Shown: positions 35,696 to 42,343 of the stretch, one piece after another
How the letters are laid out: each line of letters begins with the position of its first letter
Position numbering within the stretch: the stretch's first letter is position 1
NCBI GenBank assembly: GCA_031429355.1
Contig: JANOZM010000007.1
Location: 62,001-126,000, forward strand
Source: JANOZM01 sp031429355
GTDB lineage: Bacteria; Pseudomonadota; Gammaproteobacteria; Burkholderiales; Burkholderiaceae_E
Direction of reading: 5' to 3'
DNA: 64,000 nucleotides
Made by a program: the position numbers and the translations under genes
The notes under the pieces: model-generated
Told to the model about the DNA's origin: nothing
Database searches by the model: none
What the model saw: only the letters and a program-made list of their open reading frames with translations

Positions 35696-37198
35696 TTACT
35701 GCCCACTTGTTTTTTTATTACTGTCAACGAACGCATGATTAATTCGAGCGCTTTCGCCAGCCTTTAATGTGATGTTAGTTTTGAAAGCTGGATAATCACT
35801 ATTACGTATTTCAATCGCGTAGCTACCAGCCGGTAACGACAACGCTTTTAGCGGCGGGCTTACGCCCTTACTTTCGTTATTTACAAAAATCTCACCCCAA
35901 GGCTTAATCGACAAACGTGCTATCGCTGACTTTTCAGCCACTTCGGCTGGTTTTTCTGCTGGTAATGCGCCGGCACCTAAACTTGCGGAATTGGTAGCAT
36001 CTTTCAAAGGCTCGACTACGACAGCATCTGCTTTGATCGGTGCTGGCTTAGCAATTTCAACTTTTGCCGCGCTCGGATTAGATGATTGGTTTGTCGGCAC
36101 AACCACCCAAACAAATACTCCGATTAATCCAACAATAAAAAACGCCGTTAATGCAATCTTGCCAGTTGGTTTTTTATTCCTAGCGTTTGGCGGTTCAATT
36201 TGCGAATTTATTGTGACTGTTTTTTCTGGCAATGTTGCGGTCATGGCCTTAACATCTGCTGGCTTCGCAACGCTATCTCTTGCTACTAAATCAGTTTTCC
36301 CCGACGGACTTGTTAAAAGCATGGCTTTCAAACTAGCCACTGTTTGCGGTCTATCGTCTGGTCGAACTGAAAGTGCAACATCCATCGCATTTAAAAACGC
36401 GAACGAGTAACCCTTCGGTTTTAGATCGGCCAATTTAATAATTGAATCACGCATTACTCGGCTTGCCGAAGGTGGCGGAGGCTTGCCCACTAAAGCAAAA
36501 TAGGCAGATGCACCAACACCATAAATATCAGTCCACGGCCCTTGGTCTCGATTCGAATCACCACCATACTGTTCAATCGGTGCATAACCTGGCTTAACCA
36601 AAACCGTTAATGCTTGAGCACTCTCAATTTCGACCGCTCGCGCGGCTCCCAAATCAAGCAAAATTGGTCGCCCATCTTTCAAGATCATGATGTTGTCGGG
36701 CGAGATATCTCGGTGGTAAACTTTTTCTTGATGCATATGCTGCAAAGCATCCAGAATAGGCAGCAAAATCCCTTTCAATACGGCTTCATCGATAACGTTG
36801 GGCTGATTAGATAAATACTCTTTTAAAGTGCACCCGTCATAAAATGGGGTAGCCATGTAGGCCGTGCAGTTTTGCTCCCAAAATCGAAACACTTCAATTA
36901 GCGCTGGGTGTTTGAAGCGTGCCAACATTCGCGCTTCATTAATAAAACTAGTTTTTCCAGTTTCAAAATCTTGCATAAACGACTCTGACTTCAGGGTTAC
37001 AGTTAGTCCGTCAATGCGCGAAACCATATGGTTCGGCATGTATTCTTTAATGGCGACAGTACGATTGAGCAAAGTATCTTGCGCTAAATAAACCACGCCA
37101 AACCCACCCATACCAAGCACGCGCTCAATAACAAACTCTTGTAGGCGACAGCCCGCAGCAAGTGGTTTTAGAGATTCGGCGGCGATTAAAGTGTTCAC
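35696..37198 (-). CDS. Transmembrane Ser/Thr protein kinase with C-terminal PEGA domain
   Basis: 500 residues. The N-terminal kinase domain (about 20-295) has the G-loop GMGGFGVVYLA (29-39), Lys51 in VAIKEY, Glu89, the catalytic HRDISPDN (162-169) and DLG (182-184) in place of DFG, so all catalytic residues are present. A membrane helix spans about 348-367 (IALTAFFIVGLIGVFVWVVV). The outer part holds a Pro/Ala-rich linker and a PEGA domain (about 428-490; PWGEIFVNNESKGVSPPLKA). PEGA domains are thought to bind surface structures. The layout is like PknB-type sensors. It is the first gene of an operon with a lipoprotein and a c-di-GMP protein. Confidence 0.88.
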   Translation of the reverse strand: MNTLIAAESLKPLAAGCRLQEFVIERVLGMGGFGVVYLAQDTLLNRTVAIKEYMPNHMVSRIDGLTVTLKSESFMQDFETGKTSFINEARMLARFKHPALIEVFRFWEQNCTAYMATPFYDGCTLKEYLSNQPNVIDEAVLKGILLPILDALQHMHQEKVYHRDISPDNIMILKDGRPILLDLGAARAVEIESAQALTVLVKPGYAPIEQYGGDSNRDQGPWTDIYGVGASAYFALVGKPPPPSASRVMRDSIIKLADLKPKGYSFAFLNAMDVALSVRPDDRPQTVASLKAMLLTSPSGKTDLVARDSVAKPADVKAMTATLPEKTVTINSQIEPPNARNKKPTGKIALTAFFIVGLIGVFVWVVVPTNQSSNPSAAKVEIAKPAPIKADAVVVEPLKDATNSASLGAGALPAEKPAEVAEKSAIARLSIKPWGEIFVNNESKGVSPPLKALSLPAGSYAIEIRNSDYPAFKTNITLKAGESARINHAFVDSNKKTSGQ

Positions 37199-37403
37199 GG
37201 CTGCATGTTAGCGTTGCCTTTCGGGTCACGATCGGGAATATCGATCAAACCCAAACCCGACCCGACGGTCGGTCTGAGAACCAAATTTCTGTTTTTAATT
37301 TTCCACCTACCGATAACGTGGTGCGCAAAAAAATGTCGGTTTTAACGAACTTATTTGCGGGTAAGATATCGGCAAAGTAGTAGCCCTAAACCTAAGCGTT
37401 TTT

Positions 37404-37621
37404 AAGGAGAGTTTTATGAACCCAATTGCCTTTACCTTGACTCCGCGTTGCAACCTCAAGCAGGGTTCGATTTAGCTTTTTTGCATTAAAAGCTCTACGC
37501 GCCGCATGCTGCGCGGTTTCCACTCATTGAACTGTATTCGGCTTTTCAGTCCGAGTGCTTTCGTACGTGTATTTCATGCTCGCGTCTCAGACATGAAATC
37601 GGAAATTTTGGAGCTTTCATC
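37404..37621 (+). promoter_or_regulatory. Structured leader of the rsgA-like gene
   Basis: This belongs to a 423-base stretch without a conventional gene. It holds a strong ribosome site AAGGAG (37404-37409) for a 19-codon ORF, then three hairpins in series: AGCTTTT/AAAAGCT (37474-37480 with 37488-37494, covering the ORF stop), a six-pair stem near 37540-37560, and ATTTCATG/CATGAAAT (37571-37578 with 37592-37599). The last arm can instead pair with TTTCAT (37615-37620), directly before the rsgA ATG, placing the GGAG site in the loop. The two pairings exclude each other. The part 37199-37403 is featureless apart from CCGACGGTCGG at about 37263-37274. Confidence 0.5.
37416..37475 (+). CDS. Possible 19-residue leader peptide ORF
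   Basis: ATG at 37416, stop TAG at 37473-37475. The peptide reads MNPIAFTLTPRCNLKQGSI. It has a better ribosome-binding site (AAGGAG with a 6-base spacer) than most genes in the window. Its stop codon lies in a stem-loop, and the rsgA-like start follows 146 bases later. By analogy with leader peptides such as MgtL or TnaC it could couple ribosome stalling or progress to folding downstream. I do not recognise the peptide; its conservation is untested. Confidence 0.4.
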   Translation: MNPIAFTLTPRCNLKQGSI

Positions 37622-38536
37622 ATGCAGGAATTTGATTTTTTATCGTTACAACGAATTGGTTTTTCGCAATTACTGGCTAACAACTTAGCCGCACTTAAAA
37701 GTGGCGACACAACCTTGTCGGATTTTATTAGTACCCACGTAGCACGCATCACTGAGTTGCGTCGCGAAACTATTTGGGTGCACGACGGCAACAACGCCCA
37801 AAGCGCTCGTCAACTGCCAAAGTTGCAGCGTGATTTAAATGAACAATCCACAGCATTAGCAGTTGGCGATTGGGTTGTTATTGACATTTCGGCTACCAAC
37901 GAGCGCTGGGTGTTGCAACGTATTCAACCAATCAATCTCATTGTTCGCCGCGACGGTAGCGGCCAACGCCATCCTGTGGTTAGTAACATCGACACCGCAT
38001 TGTTGGTAATGGGATTAGACGGACGAGACCCCAATGCAGCACTTTGCCTTGCGCCCTATTGCACTGTTGGGCAAACACTGGTCTTGTTAGGCTCATCTGG
38101 CGCCGGAAAATCGACGTTGATCAACAGCTTAATTGGTCAACCGCTGCAAGACACTGGAGTTATCCGTGCGGCCGATAGCAAAGGTAAACACACGACGACT
38201 GCACGTAGTTTGCACATCATTCCAGATGGTGCTTGCATTATTGATACCCCTGGAATTCGTACCTTGCAGCCTGATGTTGATGAGGCTACTTTAACCGCTA
38301 GCTTCGAAGACATTCAACGACTTGCGGCGACTTGTAAATTTACCAATTGTTCGCACGAAAATGAGCCCGGATGCTCGGTTCGAGCTGGCGTTGCAGCGGA
38401 CCGTCTAAAAAACTATCAAAAGATGCTTCGTGAAACAAAAAGAGAAGCGATGACTCCATTGGATCGTCAAAAAGTGCTCGCCGGATGGAAAGTTAAAGCG
38501 CGGGCATACAAAATTCGCGATAAAACCAAGTATTAA
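37622..38536 (+). CDS. rsgA: RsgA-type circularly permuted GTPase lacking the G4 segment
   Basis: 304 residues, shorter than the usual ~350. RsgA helps late 30S subunit assembly. The N-terminal OB-fold region (to about 115) is followed by VVSNIDTALLVMGLDG (about 119-134) and then directly by RDPNAALCLAPYCTVGQTLV and G1 GSSGAGKST (157-165). The stretch that normally lies between, holding the guanine-specificity motif NKxD (G4) and G5, is absent without a frame break. G3 DTPG (208-211) and the zinc site C238, C243, H245, C251 are intact. So either nucleotide specificity is lost or changed, or the gene carries an in-frame deletion and is non-functional. GGAG at 37610-37613 serves the ATG. Confidence 0.85.
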   Translation: MQEFDFLSLQRIGFSQLLANNLAALKSGDTTLSDFISTHVARITELRRETIWVHDGNNAQSARQLPKLQRDLNEQSTALAVGDWVVIDISATNERWVLQRIQPINLIVRRDGSGQRHPVVSNIDTALLVMGLDGRDPNAALCLAPYCTVGQTLVLLGSSGAGKSTLINSLIGQPLQDTGVIRAADSKGKHTTTARSLHIIPDGACIIDTPGIRTLQPDVDEATLTASFEDIQRLAATCKFTNCSHENEPGCSVRAGVAADRLKNYQKMLRETKREAMTPLDRQKVLAGWKVKARAYKIRDKTKY

Positions 38537-38538
38537 AT

Positions 38539-38710
38539 GCCATTTATGACGTATAAAATAATTAATAATGTTATATAAGCCATAAAAGACGTGTTATAAA
38601 AATACATTGACACTAAATATCAAAAGAGCGACCATTGAACTTCGTTAAACGTCAAAAATAAAGCTTAACGTCAATAATATAAACTAAAGCGCCATTTATG
38701 ACATATAAAA
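38539..38710 (+). repeat. Direct repeat pair flanking the hipBA promoter region
   Basis: GCCATTTATGAC(G/A)TATAAAA occurs at 38539-38558 and again at 38691-38710, with 19 of 20 bases identical; the second copy contains the hipB-like start codon. Each holds the dyad TTATGAC(G/A)TATAA. A weaker third copy, GCCATAAAAGACGTGTTATAA, begins near 38580. In the first copy the ATG opens a 10-codon frame resembling the start of the downstream gene, so the array may come from duplication of the gene start. The dyads are plausible HipB-type operators. The AT-rich stretch between is otherwise non-coding. Confidence 0.6.
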
Positions 38711-39060
38711 AAATAGGCTTAACAATCCCCGACAACGCGATTATGAAACAATTGGGTTTCCGATTAGCTCAGCTTCGCCTAAGCAAAAACCTCACACAAG
38801 AACATGTAGCTACCGAGGCGGGTTTGGGTTTGCGTACTTTGCAACGATTAGAGCTAGGAACCTCGGCAACGGCTCTTTCCAGCTTTATTCGCGTCTGCCA
38901 GGTTCTTGGCTTAACTGATCAACTTACTGCCTTGATACCCGAGTTACCGCCAAGCCCAATCGCCCAATTAAAACTCCTTGGTAAACAGCGCCGCCGTGCA
39001 GCCCCACTATCCGCACGCGAGCCAGATCCACCCAATAAATGGCAATGGGGGCCCGAGTGA
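38698..39060 (+). CDS. HipB-like XRE-family antitoxin/regulator
   Basis: A 120-residue protein with an N-terminal helix-turn-helix (about 15-75): LGFRLAQLRLSKNLTQEHVA, then AGLGLRTLQRLELG. The C-terminal tail is Pro/Arg-rich and partly disordered in appearance. It is translationally coupled to the hipA-like gene (GTGA overlap), the usual antitoxin-toxin order. It would bind the toxin and repress its own promoter, probably through the dyads just upstream and over its start codon. It is not closely similar to the HipB-like protein at 20.2 kb, apart from the fold. Confidence 0.8.
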   Translation: MTYKKIGLTIPDNAIMKQLGFRLAQLRLSKNLTQEHVATEAGLGLRTLQRLELGTSATALSSFIRVCQVLGLTDQLTALIPELPPSPIAQLKLLGKQRRRAAPLSAREPDPPNKWQWGPE

Positions 39061-40370
39061 CCATCGCGCAAGTTCGCTTATGGGGGCGCACAATTGGGGT
39101 CGTATCACTAGATCCAGCCAATCAAATCGCTGCATTTCAATACACGCCCGAATTCGCCAATAGCGGCATCCAAGTATCACCAATAGCGATGCCCCTAAGC
39201 AATCAGGTCTACACATTCCCCACCCTTCCCAAACAGAGCTTTAAAGGGCTGCCCGGTTTGTTAGCCGACAGCCTACCCGACAAATTTGGCAATGCATTAA
39301 TAGACACTTGGTTAGCCACGCAAGGGCGCGCCGCTGAGAGCTTTAATGCAGTCGAGCGTCTTTGCTACACGGGCAACCGAGGCATGGGTGCATTAGAGTT
39401 TTTACCGTCAGCCGGACCAAACGTAAAAGTAAGCGAAACCATTGATCTTGATGCCTTGGTTGCATTGGCTTCAAAAGTGTTGCAACAGCGCGAGCAAATC
39501 ACACAATCATTTGCGCCTAGCGAGCGTGAATTGACGTTGCACGAAATTTTAAAAGTAGGCACATCGGCCGGTGGTGCGCGTGCCAAGGCCGTCATCGCGT
39601 GGAATCGAAAAACAAATGAAGTCCGCTCGGGGCAAGTGCCAACCGACAGTGATTTTGAATATTGGCTAATAAAGTTCGATGGCGTAAATAGTAACAAAGA
39701 CAAGGAATTAAACGATCCAAAAGGGTTCGGAGCGATTGAGTACGCTTATTACTTAATGGCACAAGCCGCGGGCATCCAAATCAGCGAGTGCCGCTTGCTA
39801 GAAGAAAACGGACGCAGACACTTTATGACCAAGCGCTTTGATCGAGTTCAAAGCTCGCAGTCGACTGGATCGCAAAAATTACATGTTCAGTCACTGGCAG
39901 CAATAGCCCATTTCGACTTTAACAATTCGCGCGCTTATTCTTATGAGCAAGCATTTTTAGTCATGCGCCAATTGCAATTACCAATGGTTCAAATTGAAGA
40001 GCAATATCGCCGAATGGTATTTAACCTCATTGCCCGCAACCAAGATGATCACGTTAAAAACATTGCCTACATAATGAACCAACAAGGCCGCTGGTCGCTT
40101 GCGCCAGCCTACGACGTGACCTACAGCTACAACCCTTTTGGCGACTGGACGGCACAACACCAAATGTCAATTAACGGCAAACGCGATGACTTTATTCTTG
40201 ACGATTTAAAAGCCTGCGCAGCAACAGCGATGATGAAGCGCGGTCGAGACAAAATTATTTTTAACGAAGTAGCTAGCGCGATAACGCAATGGCCTAATTA
40301 CGCGCAAACAGCTCGGGCAAACAACAAGTGGGCCGAACAAATCGAAACAAATTTTCGAAAATTAAAGTAA
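39057..40370 (+). CDS. HipA-like Ser/Thr kinase toxin
   Basis: 437 residues from GTG 39057, which overlaps the antitoxin stop as GTGA; an in-frame ATG at 39039 is the alternative. HipA-type blocks are all present: the N-terminal subdomain (VRLWGRTIGVVSLDPANQI, then GLPGLLADSLPDKFGNALID), the Gly-rich loop VGTSAGGARAKAVIAWN, the hinge region MTKRFDRV, the catalytic RNQDDHVKNIAYIMN (Asp and Asn) and LAPAYDVTYSYNP (metal-binding Asp). HipA of E. coli phosphorylates glutamyl-tRNA synthetase; related HipT-like enzymes target other tRNA synthetases, so the target here is open. A terminator follows. Confidence 0.88.
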   Translation: MTIAQVRLWGRTIGVVSLDPANQIAAFQYTPEFANSGIQVSPIAMPLSNQVYTFPTLPKQSFKGLPGLLADSLPDKFGNALIDTWLATQGRAAESFNAVERLCYTGNRGMGALEFLPSAGPNVKVSETIDLDALVALASKVLQQREQITQSFAPSERELTLHEILKVGTSAGGARAKAVIAWNRKTNEVRSGQVPTDSDFEYWLIKFDGVNSNKDKELNDPKGFGAIEYAYYLMAQAAGIQISECRLLEENGRRHFMTKRFDRVQSSQSTGSQKLHVQSLAAIAHFDFNNSRAYSYEQAFLVMRQLQLPMVQIEEQYRRMVFNLIARNQDDHVKNIAYIMNQQGRWSLAPAYDVTYSYNPFGDWTAQHQMSINGKRDDFILDDLKACAATAMMKRGRDKIIFNEVASAITQWPNYAQTARANNKWAEQIETNFRKLK

Positions 40371-40386
40371 TCAAACCCCTACAAGA

Positions 40387-40427
40387 AAAAGACCGCTTAA
40401 GCAGCAATGCCCAAGCGGTCTTTTGTT
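40387..40427 (+). terminator. Terminator between hipA-like and fccB genes
   Basis: The stem AAAAGACCGCTT (40387-40398) pairs with AAGCGGTCTTTT (40413-40424) around a 14-base loop. A-runs and T-runs lie on both sides, so it can serve hipA (plus) and fccB (minus). Confidence 0.85.
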
Positions 40428-40441
40428 TACACTAGACAAAA

Positions 40442-41746
40442 CTAAGTCAGCATATCGCTCCAAATATTTTTGGCCCAAGCGCGTGCGTATACGCCTTCGG
40501 TTTCATTTTGCGAAGCCGACAAACCACCCGAACCGGCAACCGTTTCCATGGTCTTCTTTTCAGCGTTATAGGTGTGAACCGAAGCCACATGCACCACATT
40601 TTTATCATCGACAAAGCTGTAGCAAGTGTTGGCCATCACCATTGGTTGCACTGGTCGACCGCTTAAAGTCTCGATGATTGCTGCCGCGGCTGCTTTACCA
40701 TGTTGGTTCGCCATATGACCCGACTTAGGCATAGCCGGCGCCGATAAAGTTGAATCGCCCAACACATGAATACCCTTGTGTACAGTCGACTCCATACTTA
40801 ACCAATCCACACCGCACCAACGATTATTGACATTAATTAAACCGGCTTTACGCGCGATGTCGCCCGCTTGCATGGTCGGCAACACATTCAATACATTGCC
40901 TTTAACTTTGTCACCCAATTCGGTAATAACCGTCATGTTGGCCAGATCGAGCTCTGAAACCATTTGGTTAGGGCGATACTCTAAAATGCCTTTGTAGTTT
41001 TCCCACGCTTTTAAGAACAGCCCTTTTTTGGATACGATATCTTCGTTGCCATCCAAAATAATTACTTTTGATCTTGGTTTGTTGTTCTTAAAATACCAAG
41101 CCACTTGCGAGGCACGCTCGTAGGGCCCAGGGGGACAACGATAAGGCGCTTTAGGAATAGCAATCACAAACACCCCACCATCGGGCATATCCGCCAATTG
41201 CTTGCGTAGCGCCAAAGTTTCTGGGCCCGCCTTCCAAGCGTGCAATACTGTTTTTTGCGCTTCGGCGTTTAAACCCTGCACGGTACTGTAGTTAAAGTCG
41301 ACACCTGGCGACACAATAATGCGATCAAATTTTTGATCAGCTAATTTATTAAACACTACTTTACGTGATGTCGGGTCGATTGCGGTCACTTCATCGTTAA
41401 CAACCAGCACGCCTTTATCGCGCAAGCCGTCGTAGCTCATTGTGATGTCGCTCATTTGGCTTGAGCCACCAATGACTAAATTAGACATTGGGCACGAAAC
41501 GAATTCTCTATTGCGCTCGACCAACATTACGTCAATCGAAACACCGCCCCATTGTTTAAGGTACTTGGCCGCCGTAGCGCCACCAAAACCACCGCCAACA
41601 ACTAAAACACGGCCTAACTTTTTATTTGATACTTGTGGTTCGGGCGTGCTAGTAGCGCAGGCCGATAAACCGCCAACACTGGCCAACGTAGCGCCAGCAC
41701 CTAAACTGCGTAAAGCTGCACGTCGGTTATTTGAAAAATTACTCAT
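40442..41746 (-). CDS. fccB: Flavocytochrome c sulfide dehydrogenase, flavoprotein subunit
   Basis: 434 residues. The N-terminus has a twin-arginine motif (NNRRAALRSLGAGATLA), so it is exported folded by Tat, and a Cys (GGLSAC) that also resembles a lipobox. The FAD domain begins VLVVGGGFGGATAAKYL. Cys85 (FVSCPMSN) matches the Cys that binds FAD covalently in Allochromatium FccB; Cys204 (PYRCPPGP) and Cys375 (ANTCYSF) match the redox-active disulfide. The spacing between the first two is the same as in that protein. The enzyme oxidises sulfide or sulfane in the periplasm and passes electrons to FccA. The SoxF name is also used for relatives. Confidence 0.88.
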   Translation of the reverse strand: MSNFSNNRRAALRSLGAGATLASVGGLSACATSTPEPQVSNKKLGRVLVVGGGFGGATAAKYLKQWGGVSIDVMLVERNREFVSCPMSNLVIGGSSQMSDITMSYDGLRDKGVLVVNDEVTAIDPTSRKVVFNKLADQKFDRIIVSPGVDFNYSTVQGLNAEAQKTVLHAWKAGPETLALRKQLADMPDGGVFVIAIPKAPYRCPPGPYERASQVAWYFKNNKPRSKVIILDGNEDIVSKKGLFLKAWENYKGILEYRPNQMVSELDLANMTVITELGDKVKGNVLNVLPTMQAGDIARKAGLINVNNRWCGVDWLSMESTVHKGIHVLGDSTLSAPAMPKSGHMANQHGKAAAAAIIETLSGRPVQPMVMANTCYSFVDDKNVVHVASVHTYNAEKKTMETVAGSGGLSASQNETEGVYARAWAKNIWSDMLT

Positions 41747-41770
41747 AAAGTCTCCAGATTCGCGCGGGGC

Positions 41771-42166
41771 TTAATTGCCCACTTTTTGTTTTGAAAAGTA
41801 CTCAGCCATCAGAGCGATTTGTGCATCGCTATAACCCTTAGACAGCTGGTGCATGATGGTTGCTTGACGAGTGCCCGTCTTGAATGCTGTCATTTGCGCA
41901 ATGATGTAATCTTTTGGCAATCCGGCTAAGTTAAAACCACCTTGTTGGGCGCGCCCTTCGGTGCCATGACAGTTAGCGCAATTGGCCGCTAAATAACGCG
42001 CTGCTGTTGAAGGTAATGGGGTTGCAGCAGGGGTGGAAACAGCGGTGGCTGGTGTTGCTGGTACAGGTGCTGATTGCGCCATTACTAGACCACTCAAACT
42101 AAAAAAAGCAGTGGCGGCAACGCCAAGGCAATACGACTTCAATTGAGTAAACTCAAAGTTCTTCAT
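41771..42166 (-). CDS. fccA: Cytochrome c subunit of flavocytochrome c (FccA/SoxE-like)
   Basis: 131 residues from the ATG at 42166 (the frame extends four residues further). A signal peptide ends near VMAQ/S. A Pro/Ala/Thr-rich linker of about 30 residues leads to a class I cytochrome c domain with one haem site, CANCHG, and a distal Met candidate in TIMHQLSKGY or ALMAEYF. It is the electron acceptor of the FccB subunit, 24 bases downstream on the same strand. Family members often have two haems; only one is visible here. Confidence 0.85.
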   Translation of the reverse strand: MKNFEFTQLKSYCLGVAATAFFSLSGLVMAQSAPVPATPATAVSTPAATPLPSTAARYLAANCANCHGTEGRAQQGGFNLAGLPKDYIIAQMTAFKTGTRQATIMHQLSKGYSDAQIALMAEYFSKQKVGN

Positions 42167-42230
42167 TACGATCTCCATTTATTTTTTAAAACTAAAACGC
42201 TTATTTTGCGTATCTAGCAGATTGTAATAA

Positions 42231-42258
42231 AAAAAAGCCAGTCGTGCGGACTGGCTTT
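42231..42258 (-). terminator. Terminator after clpA
   Basis: On the minus strand, AAAGCCAGTC/GACTGGCTTT (plus coordinates 42234-42243 and 42249-42258) is followed by a run of T. It lies after clpA and before fccA, separating the two minus-strand operons. Confidence 0.87.
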
Positions 42259-42343
42259 AGACTTTGCTGCGATTTACTTATGACAAAAAACCATAAGCTT
42301 CCAGTGTTTAACGACACTCTTTGTAAAGTGCCGTTAAAACCCT

